DNA from: Cenococcum geophilum 1.58
Taxonomy: Eukaryota > Ascomycota > Dothideomycetes > Gloniales > Gloniaceae
Direction: 5' to 3'
Assembly (NCBI GenBank): GCA_001692895.1
Contig: KV748229.1
Span: forward strand, 495,359 to 559,358
Length of the DNA: 64,000 bases
Shown: piece after piece, positions 11,296-22,284 of the stretch
Layout: every line of letters starts with the position of its first letter
How positions within the stretch are numbered: position 1 is the first letter of the stretch
The notes under the pieces: generated by a model
Seen by the model: only the letters and a program-made list of their open reading frames with translations
Database searches by the model: none
What the model was told of the DNA's origin: nothing
Translations under genes and position numbers: made by a program

Positions 11296-12401
11296 CATAC
11301 GGAGCAGGGCAAAAGGGAACCTCAGCTAGCAGCTCTTCTAGGGCAGCTCGTTTGAGACATCCTCGGCCCCCCGGTGCTCAATATCTCCTTATCCTTTCCT
11401 CGAGGCACACTGCTGGCCTCCAGCTCTCTTTACCGAAATCTACGCACCTACCTTGCTGCGACTAAGCGTTGACGCATTCGGCGCTTCATACTCTTGCATG
11501 CGTATTACAATAGCATAGCAAGCACACTTGACTCGTTCTTCTTTAAGCACCTTTTGTATATTCAGATCTAGTTCGTTCTTTGCATGGCGTTCTACGGTAT
11601 ATTTAGCACGGCGTTATTCTAGGAATTCGAGAAGGAGGTAGAGGCGGATGGGCGGACATTTGAAAGATCAGGCGGGACGGCTGCGAGGCTATAGACCTTG
11701 CATATGACTGAACCGGACAGGACCGGGGTTGGGAGGGATCTCTGGAGCATTCACTCGCTCTCGGTATTTGATTTTGTGCACGGTTTGAAAGTACTTCTCC
11801 CTCTCTGTGCTTTCATTGATACGTTGCTACGTTGCTACGCGCTACGCAAATATACGCTTGCTGCGTTTTGCGTTCTGCGTGCTGCGTGCTGCGTGCTGCG
11901 CCCTACGCGCTTACTAGGTTCATGGGCATGCCTTTACGACGTGATAACTTTTCTATTGAGTGGATTACATGTGTGAGTATTCGATGTGGTATCTGTGCTT
12001 ATGCAGGTGAGGGCGGAGTTTGATTAGTGTATTTGTATAATGTACATAGTGGCTTTGGATAGCCTTCCGGAGTTAGTAAAGCTGTGAAAATTGTAGTCTT
12101 ATGTTTTCTGTATTATTAAGTCCGTAGTATGCGGTGTGGGGGCTTGGCTTGCACTCTAGGATTAGCAGGTTGGTGGGTGAGACGATTCGAGGGAAATTCC
12201 TTGGTGGCGTCGATCTCGCCTCAATAGGTCGCTGCAGGTCCTCTTGACACCATGTCAAACTCGAAAAAAGTCAACAACTCGACACCGCCTATTGAAAACA
12301 ACCGCCTTCTCTTAAAATTCTCCGTGTTTTTCATAGTGCCGCAAAATCGCGCACCAAACCTCCAGCTCCATTTTCAGCTTGCTTGAGAATGCGCCCAAGC
12401 A
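11296..12401. other. Intergenic: HAL4 3' flank and SLP1 promoter, with a short GC-rich tandem repeat
   Basis: No gene is supported. At about 11820-11905 there are overlapping tandem units, first TTGCTACG, then GCGTGCTGC repeated about three times. The last few hundred bases (12240-12401) must include the promoter and leader of the SUN-domain gene. No specific sites are recognised. Confidence 0.45.
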
Positions 12402-15400
12402 ATGCCCACGATTGGCGCATATGTCTGCATATGGGCAAACCTACTATTGCTTTTGTGCATCCCACTAGCCCAGAGCACAAATGAAACCACCGGCTTGGAA
12501 TCCCCGTCCATTTCTTCAGCTTCGATAGCTTCCGCTTCGATTTCTCAATCCTCTTCGACCACTACAGCCGCTTCTGTGAAGCTCCCTGCAGCTTACTCTT
12601 CATCGACATGTCAATCTCGCACCATTAACTACATCACGCACACGTTGCCGCAGCAATGCTTGAAGACGAGCTGGTCGGCATCTTCGAGAGCTGCCGCCGC
12701 AGATGCAGAGGCTTCGGAGGCTATAGCTTCTGCTGGGACTCTGGTACTGCGGTGGTGGGGAGATGGGGCGGGAGACCGCTTTAAGGGAACCGAAAGCGGA
12801 CCTGATAGCCCAGAACCCAGCTTACCCAGCCCAACAGGAGATATAGCTCCAGACTCCGCGTCACCAGCACACTCGATTGCGGCTGGTGCATCCCCCGCCA
12901 TTCCTTCTCCCACCGGCACGGCAAGCACAGAGCCGGAAGTCGAGACCGACTCTCCCCTTGACAATGCGAACTTCCTTTCGTTCGAAGAGTGGAAAAAACA
13001 GAACCTTGCCCGCGCTGGGCAATCGCCTGAGAATGTTGGACAAGGTCGGGGTGCCTCGAGCGGTTCTGGAGGTAGACGGAGGCCTGTGAGCATCAACAAC
13101 GCGTTGGACTCGCTAGGTGAAGATGCTGAGATAGAACTGGACTTTGGAGGGTTTGGAGATGCTGGGCAAGCTGATGGCGGGACCGCCAGCTGGGCTTCTG
13201 GAACACGCCAGCGGTCTGATGCCTCCAAGACCGGTGATGAGGGCGAAAATGTCCCCCCAAGCTCTCGAGCTCGCAGCAAAGATGCTGGCAAAACGTGCAA
13301 AGAACGTTTCAATTATGCCTCCTTCGACTGCGCCGCTACCGTCCTCAAAACGAACCAGCAGTGCAAGAGTTCCTCCTCGGTTCTCGTTGAGAATAAGGAT
13401 AGCTACATGCTCAACGAATGTGCTGCTCAAAACAAGTTCATCATAGTCGAGCTCTGCGACGACATCCTCATCGATACTATCGTCCTGGCAAACTTTGAGT
13501 TCTTTTCTTCCATGTTCCGCACTTTCCGCATCAGCGTCTCGGATCGATATCCTGTCAAGTTTGACCGGTGGAAAGAGCTTGGAGTGTTCGAAGCCCGCAA
13601 TTCACGAGACATCCAGGCTTTCCTGGTTGAGAACCCGCTTATTTGGGCGAGGTACTTACGGTTGGAGTTCTTGAGTCACTATGGCAACGAATACTATTGT
13701 CCGGTCAGTCTCCTGAGAGTTCATGGCACAACCATGATGGAGGAGTTCAGACATCAGGAGGAAGCGGCAAGAGGTGAATATGACTTTGCAGAGCCGATTG
13801 AAGAGGCTGAGGGGGAACCGGTCACTACTGCTATGCCGGTAGCTGAGGAAGACGCAGCAGGGGGGGCTCTCGAGATACCATCAGAGCATGTTAAAGTTAC
13901 GGAGCCGTCAAGTGTAGAAGAGTTCCGCAAGGAAGAAGATGCGTCTCAGTCGGTAACTCAAGAAAACCCACGAAGCCACCATGCCGAGCCAGAACCGGTT
14001 CAGGATACTCAGAAGGGTTCACAAAATGAGTCTGTTCAGCCAGCACAATTGACAAACATCGAACTGTCTACCTCAGAGACCCAGAATGGATCACAGCCTC
14101 CTTCTGATGCTCGTAAAGCGGCATCGGCCTCACCTATCAACGGCACACACGGGGGTAGCGCTGGTACGGCGTCTGCCGCGTCCGGGGGAGCCGAACGTAG
14201 CGATCCGGCTCCCTCTGGCTCCGATTCAACTTCTATGGGAGCCTCATCGCCAACGAGTAGCTCGCAAAACGCAACCAGTGACAGCTCAGCCTCAACTTCC
14301 CACGCCGCCTCAAAGCCGTCCACAAACGACACACCCAGCGCCCCACCCACCAAACCTCCCTCCCCCTCCACAGACCAAGCCCAAACCCGCCCCTTACCCT
14401 CGCACACGCAACCACAGCCCGCCAACCCGACAACCCAAGAATCCTTCTTCAAATCGATCCACAAGCGGCTGCAACAGCTCGAATCCAACAGCACACTCTC
14501 GTTGCAGTACATCGAAGAGCAGTCGCGCATCCTACGCGACGCCTTCATCCACGTCGAAAAGCGGCAACTCACCAAAACGACCACCTTCCTCGCAACGCTC
14601 AACACCTCGGTCCTCGCCGAGCTGAAGGCCTACCGCGTGCAGTACGACCAGCTGTGGCAATCGACGATCCTGGAACTCGAGTCGCACCGCGAGTCGCACG
14701 AGGCGGAGATGGGGGCCGTCTCGGCGCGCCTGAGCCTGCTGGCCGACGAGCTGGTGTGGCAGAAGCGCATGGCGGTCGTGCAGAGCACGCTGCTGCTGCT
14801 GTGCCTGGGCCTCGTGCTGTTCGTGAGGAGCGGCACGCTGGGCGCGCAGCTCGATGCGCCAATCGTGCAGCAGCTGGTGCATTCGGCGAGCTTGGCCGCG
14901 AAGAGGGGGTTCGATACGCCGCCCGCGAGCCCGGAGAGCGTGCGCCGTGGTGGTGGTGCCGGGGCCGGGGGCTTCCGCGGTATCTGGCGCTGCGAGACGG
15001 GGGGGAGTAGTGGCGGGGAGGCCGGGGGCGCGGATGCGGATGCAAGTCATGGCGGAGCGCGATCAAGGGGCGGCGGAGCGCGATCAACAATCAGAGGAGC
15101 AGGAGGCGGCGGCTCAGACCCCGCCGACGCAGACCCCGACGCTCACACTCTTGTCCGGCTCGAGTTCTCCCCCCCGACACCCCCAGGTGCTACCGCAGAC
15201 GGCCAGCGCGACAGCGGCGCCGCCCGCGCACGTCTCCCGCTCAGCGCCGCCGAGCGCGAGGTCCAACAGCTGGGCCGCGAGATTGCGGCCGAGGCGGCGC
15301 GGCGCGGGCTTAGGGTTCTGGCGACACAGTCCGGGCCGGCGACGCCGAGGGGGTCGAGGGATTGTAGGCCTAGTTGGGAGGAGGTGGAGAGGGCGGTTGG

Positions 15401-15647
15401 GATGTTGAGGGGGGCGCGCGCGGGGTCGGATCCTGGGGTTGGGGGTGCGGGTGCGGTGCGGCGGGGGAGTCCGTTGGGGNGGGGGGGNGGGGGAAGTAGT
15501 GATGGGGATGGGGATGATGATGACAGGATTAGAGAGGATGAGGAGGATGAGGAGAACGAGGAGGGGGATAACGAGCACACTGATGATGACGATGATGGCG
15601 AGGCGTCTGGGCCTGGGGAGGACGGCCTGGATTTCATGGTGTACTGA
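12402..15647 (+). CDS. SLP1: SUN-domain ER/nuclear-envelope membrane protein, SLP1-like
   Basis: Single exon of 1081 residues. It begins with a signal peptide (LLLLLCIPLAQS, residues 1-25), then a Ser/Thr-rich luminal region, a SLP1-type segment NFLSFEEWKKQNL, and a SUN domain at about residues 296-445 (CKERFNYASFDCAA..., FIIVELCDDILIDTIVLAN, FRISVSDRYPV, LRLEFLSHYGNEYYCP). A coiled-coil stretch (about 685-785) precedes one transmembrane helix (about 790-810), and the tail is Gly- then Asp/Glu-rich. This is the order of yeast Slp1, an ER glycoprotein working with Emp65 in folding or protection of soluble luminal proteins. Two ambiguous bases (15480, 15488) lie in a G-run in the tail, so residues near 1026-1029 and the frame after them depend on the base count there. 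Confidence 0.85.
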   Translation: MPTIGAYVCIWANLLLLLCIPLAQSTNETTGLESPSISSASIASASISQSSSTTTAASVKLPAAYSSSTCQSRTINYITHTLPQQCLKTSWSASSRAAAADAEASEAIASAGTLVLRWWGDGAGDRFKGTESGPDSPEPSLPSPTGDIAPDSASPAHSIAAGASPAIPSPTGTASTEPEVETDSPLDNANFLSFEEWKKQNLARAGQSPENVGQGRGASSGSGGRRRPVSINNALDSLGEDAEIELDFGGFGDAGQADGGTASWASGTRQRSDASKTGDEGENVPPSSRARSKDAGKTCKERFNYASFDCAATVLKTNQQCKSSSSVLVENKDSYMLNECAAQNKFIIVELCDDILIDTIVLANFEFFSSMFRTFRISVSDRYPVKFDRWKELGVFEARNSRDIQAFLVENPLIWARYLRLEFLSHYGNEYYCPVSLLRVHGTTMMEEFRHQEEAARGEYDFAEPIEEAEGEPVTTAMPVAEEDAAGGALEIPSEHVKVTEPSSVEEFRKEEDASQSVTQENPRSHHAEPEPVQDTQKGSQNESVQPAQLTNIELSTSETQNGSQPPSDARKAASASPINGTHGGSAGTASAASGGAERSDPAPSGSDSTSMGASSPTSSSQNATSDSSASTSHAASKPSTNDTPSAPPTKPPSPSTDQAQTRPLPSHTQPQPANPTTQESFFKSIHKRLQQLESNSTLSLQYIEEQSRILRDAFIHVEKRQLTKTTTFLATLNTSVLAELKAYRVQYDQLWQSTILELESHRESHEAEMGAVSARLSLLADELVWQKRMAVVQSTLLLLCLGLVLFVRSGTLGAQLDAPIVQQLVHSASLAAKRGFDTPPASPESVRRGGGAGAGGFRGIWRCETGGSSGGEAGGADADASHGGARSRGGGARSTIRGAGGGGSDPADADPDAHTLVRLEFSPPTPPGATADGQRDSGAARARLPLSAAEREVQQLGREIAAEAARRGLRVLATQSGPATPRGSRDCRPSWEEVERAVGMLRGARAGSDPGVGGAGAVRRGSPLGXGXGGSSDGDGDDDDRIREDEEDEENEEGDNEHTDDDDDGEASGPGEDGLDFMVY

Positions 15648-17002
15648 TGTTTAATTATGCTGTTGCCGGTGCATTTAAATGGGCGTCTGGAATGTAACGG
15701 CGGGCCTTGTGTTCGGGCGGTTGACTAGTTCTTCGTGGCGGGCGGAGCGCGCCTATTACTTAATGTCATGTCCGATTTCTGCTGTCTATAAGGCTGTGAG
15801 TGGTGGTGCGCTGAGGGTGAGATGGGAGGGGGGGCTGAGGTTGAGGGTGCAATGATCAGATTATCGTCTCTGGAAAAGTCGCCTCAGCTATAATCTGATG
15901 TGCCGAACTAAAGAGAGCTGTAAGAAGACACCAATACGCCGAAGTGGCTCTGCTTGTTACTCGAAAAGTTGCGAATTTGTACCGTTTGGTTAGCAGGATC
16001 AGCAAGCACTTACAACGAGATGCAAAGAGACGGTGTATGGTGGTTAAAGTCACCAAGCATTGTCTGATGAAGAGGGGTACTTCGATGGCTAACTCCCTTT
16101 TGACGTCTCTCCTTTATGTGCGGGGGTTGGCGTGGCTGCTTTCGCCTGCATTTGGCAGGGATAGTATCATACTAGTCACCATGCAACCATCTGACTGTTC
16201 ACTACCAAGGGGTAAATGGAAACCTGTAATGCAGCGTTCCCCTTTGAAAATTCCCACGTTGCCATGAGGACCTCATTGGCGACTAGAAAAATTGCAGGGT
16301 TTGATCAACACTCAAATTGACCTAATACATGCATCAACTGTTGATAAGAATAGACTCGGGATCAGTTCCACTCTTGTCAGGCGACTTCATGATCATACCT
16401 CAGCGGAAATGTAAGAATATGAGGTCCGAAAACCCCATACGGCCTGATCCACCTAGCGGTAGTGAAAGGCTATAGTTAGAAGCATGACTTTATAGGATAA
16501 AGTATGGTGTTTCAAGCCTGGTTTTCCAACTCCGAAAGGCTGCTTCATTACGGCTAGCTCCGTTTCTTCTAAGACTTTCTTTAGCATGTGGAGAAGGGTT
16601 TGATGAAGTCTAACCACTTAGAATGTTCGGCAAGCGGTCTATTGTCCCCTGGAGGGCCGTTTAGAAACATGGGCAACTGTTATTCGAGTGGTTAAAGACC
16701 GTAGAGCACAATCTTAAGGCTTCACAGGGTCCAAGGGACCCCAAAGGATGGAGTAGGTGGATTCGATCTCAGTTCCATCCATCGCTGCCTGGCAATCACA
16801 ACTTTCATAATCGTAGCCGTTACCCATTGAATCTAGAGCCTCGAAGCCCCAGCTTTGTTTCGACTTCTTCCTGTTCTTTTCCCTCCCCTGGGCCCTTGCT
16901 GGGAATCCACTCCAGCCTAAATTAACTACTTGTGGTTTATCCTAAACGGGATTAACGCTTGCCTATCAAGGCTAGCAGTCGCTCCACTCCAATCCAAAAA
17001 GA
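15648..17002. other. Intergenic between SLP1-like gene and kinase pseudogene
   Basis: No recognisable gene. A pair of short open frames lies at 15856-16267 on opposite strands, without family features. No clear tandem or inverted repeat was seen. Confidence 0.4.
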
Positions 17003-18180
17003 TCACTGATTGGCGAGACCATCCCGGCTAGGATGTGTTTGAAAGCTAAAGCGTGATGAAGAAAAGATCCCTTTGGACAGGTTATCGATCCACGCGCTTT
17101 GGGTATGAAGCTGACTTTTTAGCGCAGCATTCTGAGAACGTAGGCGCTCAATCTCCGCTTGTTGTTCGTTGCATGCTAATTCTGGCGCAGGCTGCTCGCA
17201 ACAGGGTCCGTAAAACTTATCAAAACTGGTCTCTTTTTGTTTGTAATTTAATTTACTCATGAAATAAAGACTTGGACAGATATCTGTAGCTTTGGGCCGC
17301 TCATCTGGATCAGGGTCAAGCATTTGTCTAATTCAAAAGCGAGGCGCCGCTCATGGGCACGGGGTAACCGGTTCAAAGGAGAAAACCATGAGTTGATGCG
17401 CCTAATGTTAGCTTGAAAATGATCGATCATGTTCTGGCCTGAGACTCCTAAGGTCTTCGAAAGGAATTTCGACAAGGGCATGTCATTTCCAGGAACATAG
17501 CGCTAAGAGAGAATATGTCCGCTGATCGACGATTTGGTTGGCGCTCAGACACCTCAGGTGCACGATATTTTGGCGTTCCTGGTCACTGGCGCCGATAGCG
17601 GAGAAGTCCGTCGATGCTCCGAAATCCGTGATCCAAAGGCCATTGTGCGTGAGCAGGACGTTTCGTGGTTTGAGATCTTTGTGCTTAATACGTTGTTGGT
17701 GGACATAAGAAAGAGCATTTGCAGTGCGACCGTAGCAACGATGGAGCCTGCTGAGATATACCTCGTACAGCTCGTTCCTAAAAATTGCTCTCAGTCGGCC
17801 TTTTGTGTCCATCCAAGTTTCGTTTGGTTCTTTATCGTTAGCCAAGTTTCTCTAGGTCCTCAAGGAAAGCAGACAGCAACAGGCCAGAACAGCAGTCCGA
17901 GCCATATCCCATGGGCATAAGATCCTACTATGCTGATGATGTGCTTGTGTCGAAGCCTTTCTACCGATTCAATCTCCCCGCGGTCATTGAGCCTGATAGC
18001 ATGTCGGCAGTATATATTCTTCCACGCTAGAGTCGCGCCGTTGAAGCTTGTCTCGTACACACCACCGTTAACGCCAGGGTCAAGGAAGCGGCTAGGCCCA
18101 ATAGGAGGAACTGTGTCCGGACAGAAGTCTACGTGGCTTGAACCATAATAATTTTCCCATACCGATGGAGGTGAAGACAT
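17003..18180 (-). pseudogene. Frameshifted Ser/Thr protein kinase pseudogene
   Basis: Kinase motifs appear in order on the minus strand but in changing frames. They are an N-terminal region with GVNGGVYETSF (degenerate glycine loop) and WKNIYCRHA (from 18180), LRHKHIISIVGSY, then KHKDLKPRNVLL and WITDFGASTDF (17483-17845), TPKYRAPEVSE with RRSADIFSL (about 17470-17580), RRINSWF and HERRLAFELDKCL (17330-17430), and LDPDPDERPKATDIC (17003-17323, followed by a coiled coil). At least four single-base frame changes are needed: two around 17845-17875, one near 17590, one near 17465-17480 and one near 17320. HKD replaces HRD. This resembles expanded fungal kinase families of unknown role. It is a pseudogene unless the sequence has errors. 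Base composition is not RIP-like, so the decay is by indels. Confidence 0.8.
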
Positions 18181-20754
18181 GATGTTGGAAGATCTCGATT
18201 TGCAGGCATTCGACTGAGCTGCGGAGGCGCGTTTTCATGTCACAGAGAGGCTGTGCAAGGCTGAAATTCTGCACGCTTGATTGAACGAGATAGAAACAGA
18301 TTATTGAAGCCTGAAGCATGGACACTGGCTTCTGCAACTCTAATCTAACGATTGGCGATCGATGCAATTGCCTTTTACCTTGCTAGTGGTCGGTTAGACT
18401 TGCTCTGAGGTTGGTGTCACGATCCTTTACGTCCAAAGGACGGTTTAGCACCAGGTGGTCTTATTAAGATCGCGTTGCAAGAGTACTAAAGGGTCTCAGA
18501 CAGCCACTAGGTGCCCTGCTGGAACCTTCCGAATATTCCGAAGTTAAAAAAGCGCAGCGAAGCTTTTTGAATATTGGTCTGCGGAACCTTGCATGCATTA
18601 ATCTCTCAGTCACGTGTGAGTATCAATATTTCGACCATTCGATTTATGCCGGATTAGGTCTGATTGGAGAGCCCGTTCCCCCTCGGAATCCCAACCGCCG
18701 TGGCAGACGGGAGGGCACGTTTGAGATGGCTGCAGGTTGACGTATCGCCGCGGATCCCTTGTGCAAGACAACCAAACGGCTGGCTCTTGTACTTTGTCGC
18801 TATCTATTGCCTCCCGAACGATACTGGATCTCGCGAGCATTGCGCCTTGCTAGATGTGAGATCGGTTTCAGCTGTCACTGCTTATGTATCTGAAACACGG
18901 CGCGGCATCACGGCGTAATCCATCCTTTGTTTCTCTCTTCAGTGGGAATCTGAGCGGTGCGCTTGAGGCGACAAAATCTGTGTCAGCACCGCTCGTCATG
19001 GTGACTGGCATGTCCCCGGCCGGCGTATCGGTTGCTGCAGGTGTGAACCGATCGAGGCAAGGGCCGCAGCGCTGAACCGCCCTACTCTGTGTTTTCTGTG
19101 AGATGCAGACTTCGGCGGGCTTGAACAGGGCGGAATGGCGGTAAGGAGCGAGCAAGAGGCGCGGTTAGACGCCCGGAAGAGGAGCTGTGGGCGTGCTGCT
19201 CAGGCACCAAACACTGCCGGAACTGGGCGCGAACTAAATGGGAGAGCTGGAACGAGCGCTCGGAGAGGGAGGCTCTGCTGCTGCTGGGCCGTGGTGTGGC
19301 TCCGACCTTTTTTGGCTGGACGGGAGGATTTGCCCAAGTGGACAGCTGACCTGCTGCGTTTATGCTCCAGCCCTGGACAACACGACCAAAGTGGAGCTCA
19401 AAGGAGGCAGGGCGCTTGCGGGTGGTGGCCAGAGGGGATGCTGAGACGAGGGCAGAATCAGCAGACGTGACGGCTGAGGTGTTCCTGTTCTGATTACATG
19501 GTGATGCAAATCTCCCTAAAGGAGCGGCACGCCTAGCCATCCCGATGCCCATCCCCGATGCCGCTGATGCCACCGATGCCATTCCACTGATGCCACCACT
19601 GATGCCACTGGGAACCGCACACCGCGGCGACGCAACCCAGGCCGCAGCCACGGCGGGCGTGCCAGAGTGCTGGCAACAGGCAGGACAGGTCTCTCGTGTT
19701 TGCGGCCAGATAGCTCAGACAATTGATCTGATTGCTGTGCTTCCTGTGCTTTCTGTGCTTTCCGCATCGCCCCCCAGTTGCCCAAGAGCTCAATTCGATG
19801 CCGCGATGCTGCCCTGCTGCTGTGATGCCCTAACTTACTGCCATGCTGCCAATGCCGCCATGCTCGTTGCCCAGCCGTGTTGCCAATGCAGGCCGTTTGA
19901 ATTACCAACAGGCCCTGAAGCACAGACTTGACCTTCTCCCCAAGCCACACAGGCGCTCCCTAGCCGACCTTCTCAGCGTCTCGCGTCTTCTCACTGGCCC
20001 TCTGCGACCCTTCACGTGCCACCTGCCCTAAGATTGGAAGCAGGAGCAGCAGGAGAGAGCAGCGCGCAGCAGCACAACTCCATCGCAGCCGTCAGACAGC
20101 GAATCGTGACTGACCGCGACAGCTTCGAAATCTAACTCTGCGTTAATATCCCTTTTCGACCCACTCTCCCTACGGCCCTCTTCCTCAATCGTGCACCTCT
20201 CCGCCAGCTCTGGTTCTCCCGCCTGGACCCAGAAGCGCCCCTTCACTGGCCGCCAGCGTGAGACGTACCGTTATTCACTTGCAAGGTCACGCACCAACTA
20301 GAATCTTAGCTCCACCCGGTCCTGGTAGCGGGGCTTCCAAGCACTCACACTCCAACATCATCATCCCGTTCGTCATCTCTCGCACCGCTTCAACAACAGA
20401 TAAATAAACCTCGAATTCATCTTTATCCAAGGCGGTACCCTGCGATTCACCACCACCACCCTCTCAGTGCTTGTGTTTTGCCTCTTTAGCGACAAGCCAC
20501 TACCACTCTCAACAACCCCATCAATCACTTGATCAACCACCCACCAGCCGTGACGAAAACCACACACACCTCCGACTCCTGCGTTGCTCCACCACCCGAC
20601 CGCTCCCACGACAGCATCTTGCTGCTTCTCTCGCCCACTACGGACTTCATCGCCCAGACTCCGCGCTCCTCGCATCAGCTCCTGAACTACAGCCCGCCGT
20701 ATTCTCGATAGCAATCCACATTTCTTTGAGCACACTGTTGAGACACACGGCACG
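18181..20754. other. 2.6-kb intergenic stretch and probable long leader of GSK-3
   Basis: No gene is supported; long overlapping open frames at 19082-19950 on both strands have no family features and follow the GC-rich, GATGCC-repeating sequence (19541-19612). 20300-20754 is very CT/CA-rich and ends at the GSK-3 start codon, as expected of a fungal 5' leader. A pair of short AT-rich blocks at 18430-18600 may be remnants of an old repeat. Confidence 0.45.
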
Positions 20755-22284
20755 ATGACACAGAATCGGCCATCGGCGTTTTCGAGTCTACGGATGGGTG
20801 GTAATTTGACGTTGTTATTCTCCAAATCTCGTCATGCTAACGAAGCCGCAGAGGTAATTCGTGAGAAGGTTCAAGATGGACAGACCGGCGAATATAAAGA
20901 CCTAGCATACACACAATGCAAAATCGTCGGGAACGGCTCTTTTGGAGTAGTTTTCCAGACGAAGCTGTCGCCTAGTGGCGAAGACGCGGCCATCAAGCGA
21001 GTTCTACAAGACAAGCGCTTCAAGGTGTGTTTGCGGACGCGGCTTTGGTGGGATTTATGCTGGATGGCTAACTTTTCGCAGAATCGAGAACTACAGATTA
21101 TGCGCATCGTCCGGCATCCAAATATCGTCGAGCTCAAGGCTTTTTTCTATAACAATGGGGAACGGGTATGTGGTCCAACGCGCAGAGTCCACTCGAGTGG
21201 CTTTACTGACTTTTCCAGCCACAGAAGGACGAAGTTTACCTCAATCTAGTTCTAGAATTCGTCCCAGAAACCGTTTACCGAGCCTCGCGGTACTTTAACA
21301 AGATGAAAACCGTCATGCCCATTCTTGAGGTCAAACTCTACATCTACCAACTCTTCAGGTCGCTGGCATACATTCATTCGCAAGGAATCTGCCACAGGGA
21401 TATCAAACCGCAGAATCTGCTACTTGACCCAACTACTGGTGTTTTGAAACTGTGTGACTTTGGAAGCGCGAAGATTCTGGTGGAAAATGAGCCAAATGTC
21501 TCGTACATCTGCTCGCGATACTACAGAGCACCAGAGCTCATCTTTGGCGCGACAAACTACACTACCAAAATTGGTACGTCATTAACCCAGTCCCTGCATT
21601 CTACCGTTTCTGCTTAGCTAATCCATGACATTCCTAGATGTGTGGTCTACAGGTTGTGTTATGGCAGAGCTCATGCTCGGGCAACCGTTGTTTCCAGGAG
21701 AATCGGGTATCGACCAACTAGTGGAGATTATCAAGGTTCTCGGGACACCCACGCGAGACCAGATTCGGACCATGAATCCGAACTACATGGAACACAAGTT
21801 TCCTCAAATTAAGCCTCATCCATTCAACAAGGTAGATTCGCACGCGTGGACCAAAGGTGTCATGTCACTCACAATACAACAGGTCTTCCGAAAGGCTGAC
21901 CCACACGCCATTGATCTTATTTCGAAACTCCTAGAGTATACTCCGACGCAACGACTCTCCGCCATTGATGCCTTAGTTCAACCCTTCTTTGATGAGTTGA
22001 GGGACCCGACTACTCGGCTCCCCGATTCACGTCATCCGAATGGGACCTCTAGAGATCTCCCCAACCTCTTTGATTTCACCCTTCATGGTATGTCTAGACT
22101 GATCCAACGCAATATGTTAGTCGGTTTGTACTAACCATCACCAGAACTTTCGATCGCGCCACATCTTAACCGGCAGCTGGTTCCGCCGCATGCGCGCCCG
22201 AGCCTGGCAGCTCGGGGCTTAGATTTTGAATCTCCTAGTTTCAAGCCACTAACGAAAGATGAAATGATGGCTCGGCTAGATTAA
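20755..22284 (+). CDS. gsk3: Glycogen synthase kinase 3 (GSK-3/shaggy) orthologue
   Basis: Seven exons: 20755-20800, 20852-21024, 21082-21165, 21225-21573, 21638-21831, 21883-22087, 22145-22284; each splice restores the conserved sequence (RMGEVIREK, RFKNREL, NGERKDEV, TTKIDVWS, FNKVFRKAD, LHELSIAP). The product is about 394 residues. Landmarks are [33 protein letters not shown] and the activation-loop tyrosine in [13 protein letters not shown], followed by GSK-3 C-terminal motifs. GSK-3 is a CMGC kinase for primed substrates, controlling growth, cell cycle, development and, in plant pathogens, virulence. The 51-base intron 21832-21882 is a multiple of three without stop codons, so its retention would add 17 residues. 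The gene follows a long CT-rich leader. Confidence 0.93.

Noticed and set aside
14036-15578. Overlapping open frames of 150-190 codons on both strands within the SLP1-like gene
   Set aside because: GC-rich coding DNA keeps other frames open; the SUN-domain frame has signal peptide, domain and membrane helix.
19082-19950. 189- and 144-codon minus-strand frames upstream of GSK-3
   Set aside because: No family features, no splice pattern, composition follows a GATGCC-type repeat.
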